Shown here: positions 1-6,081 of the stretch, in pieces | Numbering within the stretch: position 1 is the stretch's first letter | How the letters are laid out: each line of letters starts with the position of its first letter | Assembly (NCBI GenBank): GCA_005793285.1 | Contig: SXPO01000119.1 | Location: 1-6,297, forward strand | From: Nitrospiraceae bacterium | Lineage (GTDB): Bacteria > Nitrospirota > Nitrospiria > Nitrospirales > Nitrospiraceae | Direction: 5' to 3' | DNA: 6,297 nt | Notes under the pieces: generated by a model | What the model was told of the DNA's origin: nothing | The model's input: the letters and a program-made list of their open reading frames with translations, nothing else | Databases searched by the model: none | Made by a program: the position numbers and the translations under genes

Positions 1-113
1 AATGAACAGACGTATCCACTACACTATCCTTTCAGTTTGATCGCATTATGACGGGATCAGAGAACCGAGGGGAGACACAACCGGGAAGTGGTGCAACTCC
101 GAACTGGACCTGG

Positions 114-130
114 TCGCGATGCGATCGCGA
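114..130. repeat. Short perfect inverted repeat, 7-bp arms
   Basis: TCGCGAT, a 3-bp spacer GCG, then ATCGCGA form a perfect inverted repeat. It contains the octamer GCGATCGC. It could be a small operator or a chance palindrome in GC-rich DNA. No promoter element on the plus strand clearly overlaps it. Confidence 0.3.
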
Positions 131-188
131 AGTCCGTTATAGCTAGCACATCTCCTTCACCGGACTACTGCGAAGAAAACGTAGGCAT

Positions 189-217
189 ACCATACAGGAT
201 GCCGCTCCTCACGTCAA
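189..217 (-). promoter_or_regulatory. Candidate sigma70-type promoter reading leftward
   Basis: On the minus strand, TTGACG (212-217, five of six matches to the -35 consensus) is followed by a 17-bp spacer and TATGGT (189-194, four of six matches to the -10 consensus). The predicted transcript starts near 182 and runs out of the left edge. It would serve a gene outside the window. This is a consensus match only, with no further support. Confidence 0.25.
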
Positions 218-290
218 CTTGTCTTCAATCATTTGAACGGACTGCCTCTGCTGTGGGCCTCGTGCCAGTAAGACAGGGAGCACTTCCTGC

Positions 291-797
291 CTAATAGCGG
301 CCTTTCGGTTCGAGCGGGACAGACGTCAATTCACGGTAGACTCGGTGAAACTCTTCCGTCGTCAGGTCCGGGGCCTGTAGTTTGGACAGAGCCTCATGAT
401 TGATGGTGTATTCGACCGTATCGTCATAATTCGATGAGGCAATTGTTACGAATCGTGGAGGAAACAACCGCTCTGGCAGGAGAATACCGATGCCTAGATT
501 GTACTTGAGCGCCAGACGGATCACCTCTCGCGCCTTGTCGGCTGGGACATCCCGGCCTAGTCCGATATTCTGTGGCGGTTGCCCTCGTTTGGCGAATTGG
601 AAGTGGACATTGGTCATACCCGCTTGAGCAAACTCTTCCTTCAAGGCAGCAACCTGATTCCGATATTGATTAGCCAGTACAACCTCGACACGGCTCACGG
701 CTTGAACGGACTCACCGGCGGCACATACCGCAGTTACTCCGGTATCCATGAGCATAAGGAGAAGCGCGCCGCTGATCAGTGACCGCCACAGGCTCAT
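291..797 (-). CDS. Small secreted protein of unknown function
   Basis: This encodes a 168-residue protein ending in TAG at 291-293. Residues 1-27 look like a Sec signal peptide: Arg5, a hydrophobic core rich in Leu and Met, and a likely cleavage after Cys-Ala-Ala (25-27). The position before Cys25 is Val, so this is a poor lipobox. The mature part reads as beta-alpha-beta-alpha: strand about 36-42, helix about 46-60, strand about 63-69, an NIGLGRDVP segment at 78-86, helix about 87-99 and a hydrophobic strand about 101-107. This is loosely like the small alpha/beta domains of the SPOR or LytR C-terminal type, but I do not recognise the family. ATG at 797 is preceded directly by TTG at 800. 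A GAGG at 809-812 lies 8 nt from the TTG and 11 nt from the ATG, so the TTG start (169 residues) is equally possible. The gene sits 85 bp downstream of the oxidase on the same strand, with a strong hairpin between. It could be an accessory protein of the oxidase, but that is only inference from position. Confidence 0.75.
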   Translation of the reverse strand: MSLWRSLISGALLLMLMDTGVTAVCAAGESVQAVSRVEVVLANQYRNQVAALKEEFAQAGMTNVHFQFAKRGQPPQNIGLGRDVPADKAREVIRLALKYNLGIGILLPERLFPPRFVTIASSNYDDTVEYTINHEALSKLQAPDLTTEEFHRVYRELTSVPLEPKGRY

Positions 798-841
798 CAA
801 CTATTTTGCCTCAAAGACAACTACGAGAGGTGTGCAGAGGA

Positions 842-874
842 GCGGCGGTGTCCCGTATTCCGGGACACCGCCGC
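842..874 (-). terminator. Strong intergenic hairpin after the oxidase gene
   Basis: Two perfectly complementary 14-bp arms (842-855 and 861-874) enclose a 5-nt loop (856-860). The hairpin begins 8 bp beyond the oxidase stop codon TAG (883-885). No T-tract follows on either strand, so it is not a textbook intrinsic terminator. It may be a U-less terminator, a partial terminator setting the level of the downstream gene, or a 3'-end stabiliser of the 4.7-kb message. Confidence 0.55.
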
Positions 875-882
875 CTGAATAA

Positions 883-3800
883 CTACTGTCCGATCATCGA
901 GGTTGGGATAGCGACTGCTTCGCCGATTTGGTTCTCCGCCGTTTTAGTGGCAGGAACCTGTGGCGTCAGGTGCAAAATACGCCGGTCCTCGACCGGAAGC
1001 ACCTTGAAGAGTCCCCACTGTCCCGCATTGACATAGGCCGGACGTTGGTTCTTCCACAAGTAATCGCCGACAATCCGGTTCGGCCCTCCTGCCCCGCCGG
1101 TCAAATAGGCGTTGATCACCTCTGACCCTCCGAACTCCATGGTGCTGACTTGATCGGCACCCTGCATATAGGGTTCGTGCGGCCATTCGTGACCATCGAC
1201 CGTGAACAGTTGGACCTGCTCACTAAACGCACCGAGTACGTGAATCGCCACCGGATCTCCCACGTGAGCCTGCAACAGCGGAGTCGAGGGTGTTTCCCCG
1301 GCTTTCACGCAGCTGAAGATTTCAGGCATTTCACAGCCTTTTTCCAGTCGCCATGCAGTCGGCTCTGAGCGGTAGTTCACCGCCGTAATGCCGGCAACCT
1401 GTTGGATGTACGGCATGAAGCTCACGCCTACGATATTATCCTCGTCCTGGAACATCAGGGAGAAATCTCTATAGTTCTTCCTGTTCTCATTGCCGGGAAC
1501 CGTCCGATCAACGACCACATCGGCTCGCCAGCTGCTCTTCATCGTAATATCATCACCCGACACAGGATCGCGGTACCGCGAACCCTGGGGGCCGACAATA
1601 ACCGATCCAAACAACCCATTCCGTGGATTCTCGACCACGTTCCCCCAATCTTGAATGAGGGCGGCCAGTTCTCCGTATTCCGGGTGGGCATAGTAGGTGT
1701 AGGTCTTGCTCTGCCCTGGGCCGATTGTTTGATCGCCTGAATTATTACCGACATTGGCGCCGAACGAATCTTTTGGATCGAACGCCATCATGTCGACATG
1801 GAAACCGGCGCGCTCTTTTGCCATCTCGTTCTTCAAATTGATCTTGAGGCAATCACCGACGTTCACGTGCAAGGTCAGTGGGCTTGGCTTGAGTTCGCCA
1901 GCCTTGACACGCCCACGATCCCCTTCCAGCACATACATCTTGCCCTGCTCGTTTCCGAAAACCATCTTCCGTTCAAGATCCACTTCCATCACACCAGGCG
2001 CTCCGTCATGGTACCGGATCTGCTGGTCAACCGCCGACACATTGAAGGACTTCACCGGCGCATCAGCCGGGCACACAGAAGGAGCAGACTTCTGAATCTG
2101 CTCGCGGCTCGGCAAGGGCTTCAGATCGCCCTGCAATTCGTCAAGCACTCTGAAAATTCCCCAACTACCTTCGGCGAAGTGCGATGCACGGCCGCTATAG
2201 TAGAGGTAATCACCTGACTGTTTTTGCGGACCACCAGCCGCCGGAATCGCTGGATCATAACGCTCTCCGATCGCCAGGTGGATCGTGCTCCTCGGCATGG
2301 CTGTCGTCCCGTACCGTTCCATTGGGAACCAGTGGCCGGTCACATGCCAGGTATGAACTTCGTTGGCTGAACCAACCAAGGCGCGCACGACGATAGGATC
2401 GCCCAGGTAGGCCCTCAGCAACGGCGTACCAGGATCACCATGAATGCCGGACACGAACAACTTCGACGGATCCGGATTGTTCATGAGCCGCACACTCAGC
2501 GGTTCGACCCGCATGCTATAGCTGCTGCCGGTGGTGGCTTCTCCTCCGTTGAGGAACCACATCGGCGACTTGTTGATCTTCTCAGGGAACTGATGCGACG
2601 GCGGCCCGTCTACAGTGGTCGCCCCGATCCTTGCTTGCGGATTGTCCGTGGTGATCAATTCCGCTACCCGGGCATTGCTGTCCTGAATGTGCATCATCAC
2701 CTCGCGGAAGCTCCCGCGAATGTGGGCCGACACCGGCTCCAGCGTATGGATATCCGCGATGGGACCGCTGCGGATTTCTTTGCCGGTAACCGGGTCATGA
2801 TAGGTCGAGCGCGGCGGCTCGGTGATGAATGCAGAGAACAGCCCATGGCCCCATGTATCCGTGCCGAACACATGGTCATGCCAGTAGACTGTCCCAAAAT
2901 CGGCGTCCACATACCAGCGCTCACGGATGAACTCGACGCTGGCGATATCGTCCTTCTTATGCCCATACTTCAGCGGCGCATCGAAGGTGATCGTCTTCCC
3001 ATTGATGGTCTTGATTCGGGCGATTTCAAAGAACTTCGGATCGTCCATGCCCACGCCCAATTCGATATTGACATGAAATTTGGACGGATCCGCGACAGTG
3101 ATACTGCGCGCACCGGCCTTTGTATCGGCCGTCAACACCGTATTCCCCGGCAAGGGCATGCCCTTCTCCGGCTGTGGATCTTTCAACATGGTGAAGGCCC
3201 GCAACGACATGTCGTACGAGAATCCGATTGTTGGTCCATCGGATGCACTGGTGTCGAACTGGAAGAAATGCGGATGGAGATTGATCTTGTTCGACCACCC
3301 GGTTCTGGCATCGTCAGGAATCTCGTTTTTGAAGATCACGTCCACACAATCGTAGACATTGCCGCGAATCACCAACGGCAGCTGCTTCTTCGGATCCTTG
3401 CGAACTTCAGCTTCTTCTTCATGTAACACATAGATCATACCGATCGGATCGACCAGCGCGGCAGAATTCGCCGTCGCCGGCTTTAGCGTGATCGGCAAGG
3501 TGATGGAATGGATCGTGAAGAACTTCCGCGGAGAGTTCTCCGGGCACAAACTCCACGGTCCCTGTTCACCTGGCTTGGCCTGTTCCGTGCTTCTCGTTCC
3601 GTCTTCACGGACACGGAATGGCTCCAGCCATGGCGCACCACCATGGTTCGGCGCAAACGGAGGGCGCTTGCCCAGATGTGGACGGAGCCAGGGGAACGCC
3701 AGCTTCCCGGTTTGCGGATCGAACGTGACCGGCGGACGCTTTAACGGAGCGGGCGAGACATAATCCGCCCACTGGTGCGGCGTCTCCGGTTCATTCAACG

Positions 3801-5625
3801 CTAAGGAACCTTCCCACTTCCAATTCACCACCGTGGCATCATGCGCCTTGGCTTGCTGGACTTGATCCTCTGTCTTGCCAGGCAGGCCTTGCGGTGGCAG
3901 CATGTACTCGACCCAATCCTTGATCGACACTTTCGCCGGATTGGCTTTCCAATCGGTCTTGTCCTTCGTAATTTCCCACTTCTTCCCGCCATACCAATCC
4001 ACCGTAGTCCCGACCAGCTTGTCGGAGCTCACTGCCGGCTTGATCTTCCCTTTGCGATCCGGCAACTCCACGAGCGCCTTCATCACGTCGGTTTGGAAAC
4101 CAGGCGCTTGCAGCGTGTTATACACACGCCAGAATCCCCACATGCCCGTGACATAGTGCTGCGGAATATGGCAGTGGAATACGAATTCTCCAGCCAACGC
4201 CTGTAACCCGCCTGACCCACCCTCGGTCACCTCATCGTAAATCTCCGACGGACCAATCGTCTGAACGTCCAGCCGATCCGACGTATCGCTGATATTAGGG
4301 AACTTCACCGGACCGTTCTTGGAGAGCGTCGTGTCCAGCTTGCTGGTGCCAGGCTGTCTGGCCCAGCGGATCGATCCTCCATGTAAATGGTGCGAATGGA
4401 CGATCTCGGATCCGCCGACCATCCGGAACGTCGCCGGATCACCCAAATAGGAGCGGGGAATCGTGGTGGCAGGATCGCCGAAGGTATAGGACCCATAGCC
4501 CTGCGATTCATCGGCAAATCCGACAAGATGTTCCTGCATCTCAAGTCTCGTTCCGTGCGGCTCACTGCGATAGTTGAGCAACCGGGCCGCCGGACGATAG
4601 GTATCCGTATGTGCGTCGCGCTGCGGCAGCATGTCTCCCTTGCGGTTCAGCAAGCGGAAGGTCTCATCACCTGCCTCGTGATAGAAAATGACGAATTCTC
4701 TGAAATCCGATCCCTTCGCCACGTCGATCATGGCTTCCCAGCCGCTCTTCATCTCTTCGCCGGTAAAGGGGCTAAGGAAGCGCGAGCCGCGCGGTTCGAC
4801 GACGAGCGATCCCAACAGGCCCAACGAGTACTGTTCGCGCGTGGCATGACTGTGAAACGCGAGACCGCCGACCTGCTTATCAGGCTGGATATACCATTCG
4901 AATTCAGCGGTTTTCCCAGCCGCCACCAACGCATCCGGGTTATTGGCCGTCGCCGGCTTGCCGGTGCTGGCGACCAACAGCTGCGACCCATTGATGATCA
5001 TATTCGTGGGTTCACCGTCGATCTGATTGCGGAGCGTGATCCGCAAGCAATCTCCCTGATTCGCACGAATGACCAATGGCTGAATCAGGTCGCCCTGCAA
5101 ACCGTTCGACACGGCGCCGCCAGCGAAGGTTACATCCTCGCTCTCCCGCGCTGCCTTATTCTTCTCTTCTTCCTCACGAACCCCCTTCAGCTGTTCGGTC
5201 AACGCATACATGTAGCCCGGATAGAAATCGCCGAACCGATTCACGGTGATTTCGATGTTGATCGTCGTAATATCGTAGGCCCGAACCGGCGCATGCGCGG
5301 GACAACGAGCGCCCTGCGTCACTTTCACTTTATCCTGGTCCTCGGCTACGAGCAGGATCCCCTGCTGCATGGAATGCGCACTGGCCCCCTGGAACGGCCC
5401 TGTTGATTGAACCTGACGTTCGACTTGCTCGATCGCCTTGGACATCTTGTCCATCAACACTGGACCAGCTTGCGCATGAACCGGTTGGGCGACATCGGCA
5501 GTCGAGTCCTTCGCCGCATGCGCATCATGCGACATCGCCGCGAGAGCGGGCGTTGCCCCGATCAAGGCCAGGCCCGCCGCAAATCCTAGCAGCCCCGAAC
5601 ATATCTGTTTTGTTGAAGCACCCAT
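883..5625 (-). CDS. Secreted six-cupredoxin multicopper oxidase, MnxG-like
   Basis: Encodes 1580 residues. Family members oxidise a substrate at a type 1 copper and reduce O2 at a trinuclear centre; Mn(II) is the substrate of Bacillus MnxG, but the substrate here is unknown. The Sec signal peptide is residues 1 to 29 or 30 (core GLLGFAAGLALIGA, ALA site, no twin Arg). Three two-domain units follow: D1 about 108-285, D2 308-505, D3 694-950, D4 972-1162, D5 1185-1355, D6 1384-1545. D2 has H410/H413/H415 and the type 1 motif H484-C485-H486, H490, M495. D3 has H784-P-H786 and W915-H916-D917-H918, which complete a trinuclear site. D1 keeps only H258-S-H260. D3 carries a 70-residue beta-rich insert (829-899). 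A Pro/Trp-rich linker (505-690) precedes D3. The start is ATG at 5625, because AGGAGG (5634-5639) lies 8 nt upstream; the in-frame ATG at 5643 would place that ribosome site inside the gene. At about 1580 residues it is longer than laccases (about 500) or MnxG (about 1200, from memory). The copper-protein call is firm, the Mn role tentative. Confidence 0.95.
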   Translation of the reverse strand: MGASTKQICSGLLGFAAGLALIGATPALAAMSHDAHAAKDSTADVAQPVHAQAGPVLMDKMSKAIEQVERQVQSTGPFQGASAHSMQQGILLVAEDQDKVKVTQGARCPAHAPVRAYDITTINIEITVNRFGDFYPGYMYALTEQLKGVREEEEKNKAARESEDVTFAGGAVSNGLQGDLIQPLVIRANQGDCLRITLRNQIDGEPTNMIINGSQLLVASTGKPATANNPDALVAAGKTAEFEWYIQPDKQVGGLAFHSHATREQYSLGLLGSLVVEPRGSRFLSPFTGEEMKSGWEAMIDVAKGSDFREFVIFYHEAGDETFRLLNRKGDMLPQRDAHTDTYRPAARLLNYRSEPHGTRLEMQEHLVGFADESQGYGSYTFGDPATTIPRSYLGDPATFRMVGGSEIVHSHHLHGGSIRWARQPGTSKLDTTLSKNGPVKFPNISDTSDRLDVQTIGPSEIYDEVTEGGSGGLQALAGEFVFHCHIPQHYVTGMWGFWRVYNTLQAPGFQTDVMKALVELPDRKGKIKPAVSSDKLVGTTVDWYGGKKWEITKDKTDWKANPAKVSIKDWVEYMLPPQGLPGKTEDQVQQAKAHDATVVNWKWEGSLALNEPETPHQWADYVSPAPLKRPPVTFDPQTGKLAFPWLRPHLGKRPPFAPNHGGAPWLEPFRVREDGTRSTEQAKPGEQGPWSLCPENSPRKFFTIHSITLPITLKPATANSAALVDPIGMIYVLHEEEAEVRKDPKKQLPLVIRGNVYDCVDVIFKNEIPDDARTGWSNKINLHPHFFQFDTSASDGPTIGFSYDMSLRAFTMLKDPQPEKGMPLPGNTVLTADTKAGARSITVADPSKFHVNIELGVGMDDPKFFEIARIKTINGKTITFDAPLKYGHKKDDIASVEFIRERWYVDADFGTVYWHDHVFGTDTWGHGLFSAFITEPPRSTYHDPVTGKEIRSGPIADIHTLEPVSAHIRGSFREVMMHIQDSNARVAELITTDNPQARIGATTVDGPPSHQFPEKINKSPMWFLNGGEATTGSSYSMRVEPLSVRLMNNPDPSKLFVSGIHGDPGTPLLRAYLGDPIVVRALVGSANEVHTWHVTGHWFPMERYGTTAMPRSTIHLAIGERYDPAIPAAGGPQKQSGDYLYYSGRASHFAEGSWGIFRVLDELQGDLKPLPSREQIQKSAPSVCPADAPVKSFNVSAVDQQIRYHDGAPGVMEVDLERKMVFGNEQGKMYVLEGDRGRVKAGELKPSPLTLHVNVGDCLKINLKNEMAKERAGFHVDMMAFDPKDSFGANVGNNSGDQTIGPGQSKTYTYYAHPEYGELAALIQDWGNVVENPRNGLFGSVIVGPQGSRYRDPVSGDDITMKSSWRADVVVDRTVPGNENRKNYRDFSLMFQDEDNIVGVSFMPYIQQVAGITAVNYRSEPTAWRLEKGCEMPEIFSCVKAGETPSTPLLQAHVGDPVAIHVLGAFSEQVQLFTVDGHEWPHEPYMQGADQVSTMEFGGSEVINAYLTGGAGGPNRIVGDYLWKNQRPAYVNAGQWGLFKVLPVEDRRILHLTPQVPATKTAENQIGEAVAIPTSMIGQ

Positions 5626-5633
5626 ACGTTCAG

Positions 5634-5639
5634 CCTCCT
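5634..5639 (-). promoter_or_regulatory. Shine-Dalgarno site that fixes the oxidase start
   Basis: On the minus strand this is a perfect AGGAGG, 8 nt before ATG at 5625. The upstream in-frame ATG at 5643 has no purine-rich site before it. If that ATG were used, the motif would instead encode Glu-Glu-Ala, adding acidic residues ahead of an otherwise normal signal peptide. Confidence 0.85.
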
Positions 5640-5769
5640 CCATAACAATCCAATCAACGACAAATCATTGCACGATGTGATGTGAGACGGTCATCTTCCT
5701 ATTGTCTTCTTATTACAAGCTGGAGAGCTTTGACAAAATCTAATATTCTCGATTCTACTTATCGGGCGG

Positions 5770-5799
5770 ATTGTCAGGAGGTTCGTACTGCCAGACAAT
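5770..5799. promoter_or_regulatory. Imperfect 30-bp palindrome that is also a two-way promoter match
   Basis: The ends are ATTGTC and GACAAT, followed inward by a mismatched A/A and matching GG/CC. Overall 11 of 15 positions pair, plus one wobble. Read on the plus strand it gives TTGTCA, 17 bp, GACAAT (five of six and four of six consensus matches). Read on the minus strand it gives TTGTCT, 17 bp, GACAAT (four of six and four of six). It could therefore be an operator, a symmetric two-way promoter, or both. It lies 145 bp upstream of the oxidase start and 283 bp upstream of the permease start. Confidence 0.3.
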
Positions 5800-5858
5800 T
5801 TATTTGTTCGCCGCTCAAACAAAATAAGCCCTACCCGCACCGTATACTAAGATCCGTT

Positions 5859-5887
5859 TATATATCCATTCCAAAAAATTATTGCAA
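5859..5887 (-). promoter_or_regulatory. Candidate promoter for the oxidase gene
   Basis: On the minus strand, TTGCAA (5882-5887) is followed by a 17-bp spacer containing a T-run and then TATATA (5859-5864). Each hexamer matches four of six consensus positions. It lies in the most AT-rich part of the region. Transcription would begin near 5852, giving an untranslated leader of about 225 nt. The palindrome at 5770-5799 would then be inside the leader and able to fold. It competes with that palindrome as the oxidase promoter. Confidence 0.3.
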
Positions 5888-6045
5888 GGCCCATTTTTAC
5901 AGAGCCGACAAGAACGACCTACGGCCTTACCCGATTTCGTAGAGACCGCTGCCCCCGCAAGACACAAACCGCATCGCACCGGCTTTATACACTCGCGCCA
6001 CACCAGCCTGAGTCTTTCGCCCGGTGTCACGATGTCCTCTTCCCG

Positions 6046-6075
6046 TTCGCCCTCACCGCCGGTTTATGCCATAAT
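6046..6075 (+). promoter_or_regulatory. Extended -10 promoter immediately before the permease
   Basis: CATAAT (6070-6075) matches five of six -10 positions and is preceded by TG plus one base (6067-6069), the extended -10 signature. A weak -35, TTCGCC (6046-6051, three of six), lies 18 bp upstream. Counting the last -10 base as -7 puts the transcription start at 6082, which is the A of the permease ATG. Confidence 0.4.
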
Positions 6076-6081
6076 CATTTT

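Larger units (their letters stand above)
1..290. other. Left intergenic region without a convincing gene
   Basis: No reading frame here looks like a protein gene. The longest plus-strand frame (GTG at 88, 68 codons) has no recognisable domain, and its residue composition looks random. The stretch lies beyond the stop codon of the minus-strand secreted-protein gene and probably separates it from a gene further left. It holds one candidate leftward promoter (189-217) and a GC-rich palindrome (114-130). A weak hairpin with 6-bp arms including one wobble (274-289) follows the stop codon, but it has no T-tract and I do not call it a terminator. Confidence 0.5.
5626..6081. other. Divergent intergenic region between oxidase and permease
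   Basis: These 456 bp separate two divergently transcribed genes. The composition is mixed, with AT-rich parts at 5700-5760 and 5800-5890. No frame looks convincingly coding. One minus-strand frame (GTG at 6030 to 5815, 71 codons) has an AGAGG before it and several Cys residues. However, its last third runs through AT-rich DNA with promoter-like character, so I do not call it. Specific candidate sites are listed separately. Confidence 0.6.

Noticed and set aside
1..19. Possible minus-strand GTG start at 19 with AAGG upstream, running off the left edge
   Set aside because: Six codons are visible, too few to support a gene.
88..294. Plus-strand frame with GTG start and a GAGGGGAG upstream
   Set aside because: The spacing is long (12 nt), the product looks random, and it ends at the edge of the minus-strand gene. 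I judged it non-coding.
2440..3426. Long plus-strand open frame (328 codons) antisense to the oxidase
   Set aside because: It is in exact codon-to-codon register with the oxidase. Stops in that register arise only from sense TTA, CTA and TCA codons, which the oxidase rarely uses. The translated product has no recognisable domain.
4387..5406. Long plus-strand open frame (339 codons) antisense to the oxidase
   Set aside because: It has the same register and the same explanation: avoidance of TTA, CTA and TCA in the oxidase leaves the opposite strand open. The product is Arg/Ile-rich without domain features.
5717..5730. Small hairpin AAGCT-GGAG-AGCTT in the oxidase leader
   Set aside because: It has only a 5-bp stem and no T-run. 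It is too weak to call a terminator or riboswitch.
5730..5759. Perfect TTGACA with TCTACT 18 bp downstream on the plus strand
   Set aside because: The -10 is weak and the site is over 300 bp from the permease with better elements nearer. Kept only as a note.
5815..6030. Minus-strand frame of 71 codons with Cys-rich product and AGAGG before GTG
   Set aside because: It overlaps AT-rich promoter-like DNA, its third-position base use changes along its length, and the Cys spacing fits no zinc or iron-sulfur motif I know.
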